Of a stretch of DNA of 64,000 nucleotides, positions 42,161 to 52,087 are shown piece after piece. Under the pieces are notes generated by a model. It did not search any database. It saw only the letters and a list, made by a program, of their open reading frames with translations, and was not told where the DNA came from. The stretch is from contig OX337236.1 in assembly GCA_946965045.2 (NCBI GenBank), forward strand, positions 558,001 through 622,000, in the 5' to 3' direction. The stretch's first letter is position 1; every line of letters starts with the position of its first letter. Position numbers and translations under genes: made by a program. The DNA comes from Epithemia pelagica (Eukaryota; Bacillariophyta; Bacillariophyceae; Surirellales; Surirellaceae).

Positions 42161-45100
42161 ATGAGTGAGAACGGTTCGGCAACGGAGGTCGCCGAAACTG
42201 CCAAAGACCCGTCGTTTAAGGACGGGAAAGCATTGAATTCATCACCCACAATGGACAACCCAACCCCTCGTGGACAGGATCCCATCATTGAGGGTGAATC
42301 TGGTGTTGATGCGGGAAGTACATCAGCAAAACTTCAGGCGGAAGACATTGCAAATGAGTTGAATTATCGTGTCATGCTGGAAGAAATGGAGCAAAAATAC
42401 GTAGAATTGAAGGATGAGCGAGATTCTATCAGAAAAGAGCTTGAGGAATCGCAGAGGGCCCAGCAAGGGGCGTCCAATGCTTCCATGGAAGTGAAAAAGC
42501 TTTCTTCCAAGGTTGAAGAACTCAAAAGCGCTTTGGAAACGACCCAGCATCGACTAGAGGAGTCGCAGAATGAAACGAAGAATGTGGAAGAGAGGTCTGC
42601 ACGGACCCTAGCTGAGTCGGACCGCCTCAGAGAAGAGATAACGTAAGTGTATATTTGGAATACCATGCTTGTTTGAGGCTCATAGAATTCCTCATTAAGG
42701 TTGACTTTTCTATTGGCAGTCGATTGAATGAAACGAATGAGAAACTCGGCGCCAAAGTAGCCAACACGGAAATGGAAGCAAAACTCAAAGAATCAGAAGC
42801 GATACCCCTACTCCACGAGAGAGATCGTATAAAAACTGAGATGGAAAGTTTGCAGACACATGCAAACTGGTTGCAGGGAGAACTTGAGGCAAAGACATCG
42901 TCGTATCAGCGGTTGCAACACGAAGCACATGACCGCCAGCTCCAATTGCAGCTACAGCTCCAACTGACAGAAAACGAAAAAGACGCAGCACAGGTCCGAG
43001 AGGAGGAGCTGCGCAAAATAGAAGGTCGCCTCCAAACTCAAGTGGAGCAGTTGTCTCTTGACGTTATGGAAGCAAAGAAAGAATTAGCTGACGTCAAGGA
43101 GAGCTCGGCATTGCAAATCCAAGAAGAGCGCCAGTTCGTTAATTCACAGAAAGAGCATTTGATTCGATGGGAGCAGAGGTATAACCATGCTGTGCGAGAG
43201 AGTGAAGCTTTGAAAGAGGCTGCCGGGAAAGTTCAGGCCTCCATTGACGAGCAACTTGACCAGGCTCGTAAAGAAGTTGAAACAAAATACGAAGAGCTCA
43301 TTCGAATTCAAGCTTCTGAGCTTGAGTCGAGAATTGAACAGCGGGAATCAGTACTACCTATTGCAGCACAACAAACACAGACTGGTGACGACGAGGATGC
43401 GCCAGTAGGGTTAACAGAGGTGTATGAACTTTTGGAAAAAGCAAAATCAGACCTTCGCAAAGAGACACTGAGAGCAAATCGTGCTGAGCTAGAAAAACGT
43501 CGCATCATGGAAGAGGTTGCAGAAAGGACCCCTAGGTTGAATCGCCAAAGGGAAGAGTATGAAATTGCAATGGATCAAATGACGGAGTATCAATCGCGCC
43601 TTGACGATGCGCTGCGGGTGAAAGACGAGGCTCGTGCGGACAGTGATGAAGCTCGACGTGCTGCGACAAAGTGGCGGAAGCAGTATGACGAAAAGGTTGC
43701 TGAGGCAAAGTTGCTCGCATCGCAAGTGCAAACGCTTCTGGTTAGTCGGGCTGGAGGTACATCAGAAACCAATGTCCCTCTGTCGGTTACAAACATGCAA
43801 CAACAGAACCAGCGGTTGCTAGTGAGCAATGAGAATCTTCGGAAAGAAGTCGAGGAACTTAAAGAACGCTTGAATGAAGACGAATTGGCATCAAAGCTTG
43901 AAGAAAGTCAAGCAGAAATTGAAGCGCTCCGTGACCAGAGAAAGCTTCAACTAGATGCTGTCGAGAAAATTGCTCAACAACGTGATCTCTATAAGTCGCT
44001 TTGCAATCTTGAAAGTAAATCATCCCACGGACAAGAGCTCACTGTCCAAGAGTTTTCGAAAGAGCAAGTGGAGCGCGTTAAGAAGTTGGAGAAAGAACTG
44101 GCTGATGCAGATGAAAAATTGGCCACTGTAACAAGTGAACGTGACTTCCTTACGCGCGAGAAGGAAGCATCAGAAGAGAGACTGGCAAGATATGAGTCAT
44201 ACAACGGCGATTTAACGAAGTCTCTTAGTCGCCTTGAGTCCGATCTGCAAGTGGCGCGTGGGGACTTGGCACGGGGACAATCGGAAGCGAAGTATCATAG
44301 TGAAAAATGTGTTCGTCTCGAAGAAAGCGTACACCGCGGGAGAGAAGAACTGGTCCATGTGACAAATGCCAAGAACGAGCTGCAACGTATCAACGCAGAG
44401 CTACAACACAGTCTCACTGAGTCCAGGAGCCTTGTTGCACAGAAGGAAACGGCGAAACTTCAGGCTGAGACTCAATTGCGACTTGCCGAAACACAGGCTG
44501 AGACTGCAAGACTTGCGCAGAAAAGGGCTACCGAAGAAGCTACGCATTTGCGAACCGAAGTTGCTCGGCAAGGAGCACTGATAGACTCAATTCGACGTAT
44601 CGAAAACTCTTTGACTGCGAAGAATGAAAGCGAAACAGAAACTCTAAAGGAAGAACTGGATGAGGTGAAGAAGACTATGGCGCATGATCGAAAGCGATAC
44701 GAGTCGGAACTTGACAATCTTCGAGAGCGTGCGAAGAGTGCGGAATCACGGTGTCTCGAGGCGGAGGCCGAAAAAGCAAAGGTACAAGCCGAAACAAAGG
44801 TTCTTCAAGATTCAACACGTGCTAAGGCTGCACCGGTTTCCACCGGCCCAGGTAACGATGATGAGGTATCTGCACAAGAAAAGATCGACTCCCTTACGAC
44901 ACAGCTTGCTGCTGCCAACACCGAAATTGCTGGTCTGAAGGAAAACGTGGAGAATTACAAAAAAGCAGCCAAAGTTAGTGAGTCATCAATGGCAGAAGTT
45001 TCGTCGGTGGCCACCTCAAAGACGATTGCACTGAAAGAAGAACTCGAGCGGTTGACCAAGGAGTGCGAACGTGTGAAGAAAGAAAGTACGGAGAAGCAGG

Positions 45101-47757
45101 GTATCATTGTGGAGATGACTGAATCTCTCAAAGGTCAGCGAGAAGTCCAAGAGAAAGCTGAAGCCGAGCTTCAAGTTCAAATATCATCTTTGAAATCCAA
45201 GCTTGAGACGCGTGAAAAAGACCTTGAGTCCTCTCAGGCGTCTTTTGCTGCATTGCAGCTTGATTTGGATACCATGCGATCCGAAATGTCCAAAGTTCAA
45301 TCTAACTTTGAGCATGAATTGAGATTGCATTCCGAAGCTCGAAGCGAACTGATCAAAGTTCGTGAAGAATCCGATAAGGCGGTAATTGAAAGGGGTAATG
45401 CGTCTAAACAAATTGAAGAGCTGAAATCTTCGCATACACATGAGCGCGATGTGTGGAAGCAAGAAAAAGAATCTATGAAACAAGAAATTCTTGTCTTGGA
45501 GCAAAGTCTCAAAGGTACAAGAGATCAGAACAAAGTTCTGCACTCACAACTGGAAACCCTTGGAAATCAAGTTCAAGAACACCTCGCATCAAAGACAGGT
45601 ACATCAGAGGCCGATAATACGACGATATCTGAAGATCAGAAGGTGCTCAGTGAATTGAGAGAAATCGTCAAATTTGTCAGATCAGAAAACCAGATGATTC
45701 AGACTCAGTTGGACACAGCAACACGTGGCCTAGAACGTGAAAAGGCTGCTGCAAGTGTTTTGAGACAGACCTTGGATGAGGCACGCTCCGAGCTTTCGGC
45801 TTTGACGAAAAAATGGGAGACCAACGAATCTAGCATGGTGGAGCTTACTGAACTTAAAGGGAAATTGCGTTCTGCAGACGAACAACTGGCGTTGCTTGGA
45901 GATAGCAATAAGTTGCTTCGTGAAGAGTGTGAAAGAACCCGAGCAAGTTTGAAGGTGTCTGAGACCGAGAAGGAGTCTCTAAGAAAACAGCTTCAGCCGG
46001 CGGAAAACTTGAAACATGAATCAGATACGAAGATTGCCTCTTTAACAGCAGAAAATGAGAGTTTGCGGCGGGAACTGGAGGCATGGAAAGGACGAGTTGA
46101 CAATTTGGTGAAGAAATTCAATCAGGTGGATCCCGCAGAACATAGCAAGGCGCTTGCTAAAGTTGACGAGCTCATGAAGGAAAAACTTAATAGTGACAAG
46201 TGGAAAGACACGATGGATTCAGAAAATAAACGAATCCGGGAAATTGCGAAAAAGCTCAATCTTAAGCAGAAAGAGCTAAAATCGCAGCTCGACGAAAGAA
46301 CCAAAGAGATTGAGAAGTTGAAGAGTGAAAGAGAGTCTTTGGTCGGTACGTCAGCAAAAGAAGCGGCCACTGCTAAGGAACGCGATGAACTCAAGGAGAA
46401 ATTGGTGGGACTGGAGAAAAAGACATCATCTGTTGAAACTGAGCTTGAGGGAGCAAACAAAAGAAACGAAAATCTTCGCGAACGATTGAGACAGTTTCAG
46501 ATGACCATTCGCGATCTTAAGAGTAAGGAGCAGATGCTCACGCAAAAACTTGCTGCGGCGCAATCGGAGCGGACGGTCACCGACCAGCCCACCAAAGCAG
46601 TGAAAAAGCAGAAAGCAGAACCTGTAGATGCTGTTCAAGACCCAACTTCAGTGGAGAAATTGAAGGACAGTGATAAGAACACCACTGTGGATAGCAAAGT
46701 ACGAGAGAATCCGGAGGTTGTGCCTTCTGTGCCTGATGGAGGGTTCAGTTTTGGCCCAAGCCCTGAGTTAGTAGAAAAACCTGCACATAATCAGAAGACC
46801 AGCAACGAGAATGAAGGTGCTGTGCAATCGTCATTAAAGGCTGACGCTGCTGTCTTCGTCCCTAAGGATAAACCGGAAGCTGTTGCTAATAAACCACCGG
46901 CACGGCCGACCGTAAAGCGTCAAGCATCTGGTGAAACCATGGAGCTCTCTGCCAAGGAGAAGCTTATGAAGAAGAAGCGAAAACTCGCTGAAGCCTTGTC
47001 TAAGCTGGAAGCGAAGAAAGCCCCGGAAAAAAGCGAAGGTCAGGGTGAAGCTGACGGGCCACCGGCATCAACACAAACTGAAAAGGTCGAGTCAAAGGAG
47101 AATGTTCAAATTGAGACAGAGCCAGCCAAACCGAAAGATGATTCGAAACCGGTCGACACGGCAATTTCATCCGAGAAGACTGAAGCCTCAGAAGGCAAGG
47201 TTCCGGAGGCAGTTTCTGGGAGTCTTGATGGAGATGTTGGGAAGGCGAAAACCAGTGGTGATGAAGCCGAGGAGATGAAAACTGAATCTGTTGCGAACGA
47301 AACCACAGCAGATGGGGACAAACCAGTAGAACCTGGCACTGTTCCAATGGACGAGAATGTGACTCCGAGCCTTACAACCATTGCATCTGGGGCAAACCCA
47401 TTCGCATCAAGGAATCCTTTTGCGTCCGTCGCTCCTCCCAAGTTCCCCGAACCGTCGGCTGCAGCTGCAACTGGCTCTGCAAGCGGTGGCTTTTTGAACA
47501 TGAAGCCACCGGACAGTTCGTCCAGTCCACCGTCCTTCAATTTTGGCACGAGCTCAATCACCCTACCAATGCCATCTTCGGCAGCTCCGCCTCCCTCACC
47601 TTTTGATACCTTTGCAGGAGGATCGAAATTTGGCGGCACACCAAGTGTTTTTGGAGATACTAGCCAGTCTATCGTTCAGCCCTTATTTGGAAGTTCTGCG
47701 ACACAACCAGAATCTACTCAAGAAGATGGGGCAAATAAAGCGTCAGAGCAAAGCTAA
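42161..47757 (+). CDS. TPR: Nuclear pore basket protein TPR/Mlp
   Basis: Two exons, 42161-42642 and 42720-47757, with a 77 bp intron (GTAAGT...GGCAG); 1839 residues from ATG 42161. Almost the whole protein from ~60 to ~1450 is heptad-repeat coiled coil rich in Glu/Lys/Leu/Gln. The segment just after the intron (LLHERDRIKTEMESLQTHANWL) matches the conserved N-terminal TPR/Mlp block. The last ~350 residues are unstructured, acidic and Pro/Ser-rich, with Phe-Gly-type words (GFSFGPSP, ASRNPFASVAPP, FNFGTSS) and Lys-rich clusters (KLMKKKRKL) that can act as a nuclear signal. TPR lines the nuclear basket and organises mRNA export and spindle-checkpoint proteins in other eukaryotes. Confidence 0.88.
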
Positions 47758-47838
47758 GATGACGTCGGAGAACAACGACTCTCCTAACAGAAGACAGATG
47801 GCAAAGAAGAACGGAAGATAATTAGCCGCGGGGATATT

Positions 47839-48354
47839 TTAAGTCTTTCTGACCTCCGATTTCCCAGCGTTGGGTTCCCCTTTAGGACTTTTGAAGTCTC
47901 CTTTCAGAACATCTTGCAACGTTTGTTCTGCTTCTTCTCTTGATAGGCGATGTTTCGTCCAATACATACCATTGATGTGGAGAACGGGGATATCGTATTT
48001 GTACCTATCAAACCAATCCCTGTGTTCACGATCCGTGATATCAATCTGATCCAGTGAATGGGGGTAGGTTTCTCGAACAGCTTTTAGGACATCCTTGACC
48101 TTGTCGCACAGTGTACATCCTTCCTTTGTGAAGAGAAGTACCGATGGTGGCCCACCTTGATCGTCTTCTGGAGCAGTATAGACGTTCCCAGTGACACTGG
48201 CAAAACATCTCCGACCGCCCATGAATCGACCTTGACATGGATGAATGTAGGCACGCCTGGAACTACCACGTGTGAGGTGTTGGAAGGCTTCTCTTCCTTT
48301 CAACTGTCTCTTGGCCATGGATATACCTGCAACGAGTGGTGCACTGGTCATCAT
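47839..48354 (-). CDS. Glutaredoxin-like DUF836 protein, probably mitochondrial
   Basis: Taking ATG 48354 gives 171 residues; a stretch resembling an intron acceptor (GATTCAG) lies just upstream near 48388, so an additional 5' exon is possible. The N-terminus (RQLKGREAFQHLTRGSSRRA) is basic and resembles a mitochondrial presequence. The domain has LLFTKEGCTLCDKVKDVL, a CxxC site at the start of a thioredoxin-fold helix, then DITDREHRDWFDRYKYDIPVL with the cis-Pro loop. This is the DUF836 family (yeast YDR286C, human C5orf63). Biochemical role is not established. It overlaps nothing and converges with TPR, 81 bp away. Confidence 0.82.
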   Translation of the reverse strand: MMTSAPLVAGISMAKRQLKGREAFQHLTRGSSRRAYIHPCQGRFMGGRRCFASVTGNVYTAPEDDQGGPPSVLLFTKEGCTLCDKVKDVLKAVRETYPHSLDQIDITDREHRDWFDRYKYDIPVLHINGMYWTKHRLSREEAEQTLQDVLKGDFKSPKGEPNAGKSEVRKT

Positions 48355-48747
48355 GATTTGAATAATTGCTGTCCATAGAACGACCTGAATCCAAGTAGAA
48401 AATGAGAAACAAAAAAACTGTCGGCACCCGACCATTCTGCTGCATCCATCAACAATCGACATGCGCAATGGGAGAATGGAGAATGAGAGATGATGTGCAT
48501 GGAACTGCGCTTGGGTCATCAGTCGGTATGGACGAGCGGTCGCTTTTACGAGGCGAGTCGCTGCAACCGTCGCGCGCGCTTGCGATTGTGAATCTGATCC
48601 GTTCGGTTTTTCGCTTTCCGGTCACTCTGTCGGCTCGACGATGAATGAATGAAGACCCCCCGATCCTTTTGGGCCAATTCATTGCAACTTGTCTAGTTCC
48701 GTGCAGGATACTCACAAAACTGGCTTGTAGATCTACAGCGTTTATCC
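48355..48747. other. Divergent promoter region
   Basis: Between the DUF836 gene (minus) and the thioredoxin-like gene (plus). It may contain a short 5' exon of the DUF836 gene; nothing else seen. Confidence 0.45.
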
Positions 48748-49728
48748 ATGAAGAAACGAATTGCTCGCAAGTCGGATAATGGCAGCGTATTGCCCATGAC
48801 CGAAGCCGATGTGACGGCTGCCGCCAAGAAACAACGACCACGTCCACCCGCACGTCCCAACCGCAAAGGTGGTAGCACTGGATCCTTGTGGGGCCTCAAA
48901 GTGTTGGTTCCCGTGTTGGCCGGTTTGGCACTTTGTGTAGTCATCTTTCTCCATTTTGATAAATCCACGTCCGGTGCCCGACTGGCGTCACGCCTGGATC
49001 CATTAAAAGACTTTTTGAGCCAACGCAAAGCCGAACGAAAAGAGAAAAGGAAGAAACGAAAAAATGAGAAGCGACAACGTCGTGAAGAAGAGTTGAAACA
49101 AAGACTGGAAAAGGGCGAAGCCAAGGCAAAAAATGACCCATCTGCTCCGTTGCATCATCAACTTGTGGCCGAACAAGAGGATCTCCCCTTGTACAAATTT
49201 GAATCACTCCGATATGCTCTCCAACAGTCCGAACTTGTTCTCCTTTACTTTGCGGCCTCGTGGTGTCCCATGAGTTCACCCGTCACAGAGCAACTGGACT
49301 CCTTGTTTCGTGATATATTGTTACCTCCGCCTCCAGATCCATCCTCGGCACAGGAAAAAAAGGACGAGGCGGAAAAACTCATGCAACGATTACTGGAACA
49401 GCGTCGACACGGCGTATCGTTGGTCTATGTCTCGTCCGACAGTTCCAAAGAAGATATGGAAAGTTATGTCAAGGATAATTGGATGGTGGTTCCCTTTGAT
49501 TCACCGGATCGGAACAACTTGAAACGACATTTTAAAACGTGCGGGAAAATTGAAATGGAATCCTTGGGAATTGAAACTAGAGACCAAGAGCTTCCTGCCT
49601 TGATTGTTTTGGCAGGCTCGTCTCACACGGTGTTAACAATGGAGGGTGTAAAGGATGTGCAAGATCGGGGTCAACAAGCGGTGGACTATTGGCTGGAACT
49701 GTTAAAGACAAGTGAGGAAGCTGCGTAG
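48748..49728 (+). CDS. Membrane-anchored thioredoxin-fold protein with CPMS site
   Basis: 326 residues, ATG 48748. A basic N-terminus (~45 residues) is followed by one membrane helix (VLVPVLAGLALCVVIFLHF), giving a type II topology, and a long Lys/Arg/Glu-rich helix (about 75-125). The thioredoxin-like domain has LVLLYFAASWCPMSSPVTEQ, SLVYVSSDSSKEDMESYV and a PFDSPDRNNLKRHF segment typical of nucleoredoxin/tryparedoxin proteins. The expected second active-site Cys (WCPxC) is Ser, so it should not form an internal disulfide. A later cis-Pro (ELPALIVL) is present. An isomerase- or adaptor-type role is possible; the compartment is unknown. Confidence 0.78.
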   Translation: MKKRIARKSDNGSVLPMTEADVTAAAKKQRPRPPARPNRKGGSTGSLWGLKVLVPVLAGLALCVVIFLHFDKSTSGARLASRLDPLKDFLSQRKAERKEKRKKRKNEKRQRREEELKQRLEKGEAKAKNDPSAPLHHQLVAEQEDLPLYKFESLRYALQQSELVLLYFAASWCPMSSPVTEQLDSLFRDILLPPPPDPSSAQEKKDEAEKLMQRLLEQRRHGVSLVYVSSDSSKEDMESYVKDNWMVVPFDSPDRNNLKRHFKTCGKIEMESLGIETRDQELPALIVLAGSSHTVLTMEGVKDVQDRGQQAVDYWLELLKTSEEAA

Positions 49729-49861
49729 GCCAGCCGTATAGGTCCTGGTAGAATATTGGCTTGTTAGATGTATTTGTCTATCGCTCGATATTAGAAACCA
49801 GATTAAATTTTACGTCCTAGGAGAGTGACCTGGAGCCAACTCAACCAGAGCGATTCGGAGA

Positions 49862-50652
49862 CTATTGTAGGAGTTCAAATTCTCCTCCAGACCACCGACA
49901 TACAAGTTCTACTTTGAATGTGGAAAGCTTGAAGCCGAGTAACACAAGGAGTTTGCATTTGTCTGCCGACAAGACCTCATTTTCCTTGCAGATTCGGTAC
50001 GAGTCCTTTTCATCTCGCAATATTATTCTGCCCACTTTGATTTCCACTGGCATTCCGCATTTTCGAAATTGTTCCATCATAGACACTGGAAAGTTGGAAA
50101 GCTCCTCACTGGTAATACGGACCTCCCGATTCGCCGTCGAACCGGCTCGAGCAAAATCCGGTTCTTGTAGATTGGAAAAGTAGTCTTCGACAAATTTCTT
50201 GTCTCTCGATGTGAGCAGCAGACCCACACTCCCTCCATGAATTCGTTTGGTCAAGTGGTGTAAATTGTCGGCATATTCCTCTTCTGGGGATCGGCCCAAG
50301 GCAATTTGCAAGAGTTTGTTCTTTCCTAGAAAAATGCGACTGCTGGAGCCGTCGTCGTCCGTACCCCGGAAATCCAATCGAACATTCTTGAATTTGCTGC
50401 TTCTCATGTTTTCATAACTAAACAGATAAATACACTCATGTTTGTCCACAACTTCACGAACTTCTTCAATGTACTTGCTCTTGTGATCTCGCGTCGACCG
50501 CTTTTCCGTCTGCGTCAAGGCAACTGCGAAAAAACGAGGGGGGAGGCGAATCCAGTGAGAATCCAAACAAACAACTCTAGCTAGTCGTCCAACAACGCAG
50601 CGATATTCATTCTTCTTCGCCTACCTTCTCTCACACGCTTGGATCTCGGCAT
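49862..50652 (-). CDS. MRTO4: Ribosome assembly factor MRTO4 (Mrt4)
   Basis: Two exons on the minus strand: 50625-50652 (28 nt) and 49862-50523, with a 101 bp intron (GTAGGC donor, TCGCAG acceptor). The join gives MPRSKRVREVALTQTEKR, which matches the conserved MPKSKR..vsLT.T N-terminus of Mrt4. Product 229 residues. The L10/P0-like fold follows: LFSYENMRSSKFKNVR, IFLGKNKLLQIALGRS, EYADNLHHLTKRIHGGSVGLLLTS. Mrt4 holds the P-stalk site on pre-60S particles in the nucleolus until ribosomal protein P0 replaces it. It lacks the acidic C-terminal tail of P0, as expected. Confidence 0.92.
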
Positions 50653-50855
50653 GTTATCGCTGTGCTGTCTCCTCTCTCCTCGTAGATACACAAGGAGCTG
50701 TCGTTTGTTTTTTTTTCTTTTTTCAGAAATGACGATGGTTGGATGGAGATGATGGAATCGACGGTCGATGGTTAGACCCCAAAAGCGACCCAAAAACGCG
50801 ACCCCACCTCTCGTTGGGGAGCTTTCAAAACACTGACCACTGACGACATCCACTC

Positions 50856-51974
50856 ATGGACGCCAATCGATTCTATGAGATGCCAAAAACCATGAGGTCG
50901 TTCCCTTTGTCAGTTTTAGTGAGTTTATCGTTCTTTTGGACTGTCACGTTTGCATGGCAATTCACAAGCCAGCATCGAACAGCTGTGGTGACGGGGGCCA
51001 ATGGGTACCTTGGCAAGTCCATAGTTCATGAATTACTGGACAATTGCCGTGGTGTTGACCGTATCCTCTGTCTAGTACGCGCTTCTCGAGTCTCTTCTGA
51101 GGAACACTATTGGAACGACATATCAACGACAGGTTCCAAGATTTCTGTGTTATCCTACGATATGCTGGATGGAGGAAATTCATTGGGAGAGGCTCTCCAA
51201 CTGGCAAATGAACCTTGTTGTGTCTATCACGTTGCCTCCAATTTTGGACCCTCCGAAAACCATACCGAATCGGCACTCGAAAATGTCAAGGGTACTGAAG
51301 ATTTGATTCAAGCATTGGCAAAGGACTCGAATCCACACAAGTTGGTTTTGACTTCGTCCATGGCTGCTGTTCGAGGTTCGGGTCAAATACCCACCAATCA
51401 AAAGTTTTATACCGTTGAGGATTGGAACACGTTGAGTGAACTGGGGGCCAACTGGGGATCGAGCTACCAATGGTCCAAGGCCGAGTCGGAACGGCGAGCA
51501 ATAGCCTTGGCGCAACAAGTCAATCTTCCCATTGTCACTCTGTGTCCTTCCTTCTTGTTTGGACCAACCAAGAGTTTGGACTCGACCAACTCGTTTTCCC
51601 TCCAACTTGTGGGACAATGGGTCCGAGGCGAGTCTCCGGTTCAAAGTCGATTGTTTGCCGATGTTCGAGATTGTGCCTTGGCCCATGTGGCGGCCGGTTG
51701 TAGTGAGGCGGCCAACGGGAAGCGCTATATTGTTTCCTTGGAACAACGAGTTGCGAGTCAAGAGATTGCGACGTGGCTCCAACAAGTCTGTACGGAATCG
51801 GGCCGGTCGGATCCCCACAAGATTCAGTTTGATGCCGAATTTTCCGGTGGCGCCATTCCCATTGGTGAAAAAGAAGTGGAAGCAGAGCAGCGATTGGAAC
51901 AAGAGCTTGGGGTCAAGCTGCGACCTGTCAAGGACACTATTGTTGGGATTGCCAAAACGCTGCTGACAGTGTAG
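50856..51974 (+). CDS. Extended short-chain dehydrogenase/reductase with signal peptide
   Basis: 372 residues from ATG 50856; ATG 50892 (MRSFPLSVL) also fits a signal peptide start. A hydrophobic leader (LSVLVSLSFFWTVTFAWQF) precedes the Rossmann motif TGANGYLG at ~50. Then come a VYHVASNFGP segment, LTSSMAAVRG with the catalytic Ser, and YQWSKAESE with the Tyr-x3-Lys pair. The pattern is that of NADP-dependent dihydroflavonol/cinnamoyl-CoA reductase-like extended SDRs. The substrate cannot be inferred. The leader ends close to the catalytic domain, leaving little room for a plastid transit peptide, so the ER or a secreted location is as likely. Confidence 0.82.
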   Translation: MDANRFYEMPKTMRSFPLSVLVSLSFFWTVTFAWQFTSQHRTAVVTGANGYLGKSIVHELLDNCRGVDRILCLVRASRVSSEEHYWNDISTTGSKISVLSYDMLDGGNSLGEALQLANEPCCVYHVASNFGPSENHTESALENVKGTEDLIQALAKDSNPHKLVLTSSMAAVRGSGQIPTNQKFYTVEDWNTLSELGANWGSSYQWSKAESERRAIALAQQVNLPIVTLCPSFLFGPTKSLDSTNSFSLQLVGQWVRGESPVQSRLFADVRDCALAHVAAGCSEAANGKRYIVSLEQRVASQEIATWLQQVCTESGRSDPHKIQFDAEFSGGAIPIGEKEVEAEQRLEQELGVKLRPVKDTIVGIAKTLLTV

Positions 51975-52087
51975 GTACTTCGGCGTCGACACCTCATTCT
52001 CTGCATGCAGATATTAATTTGTCCAAACAATATACTCCTAGAGGCATTGTTTTAGCAACTGTGATAGCTGAGCGTACAAGGATCCTT

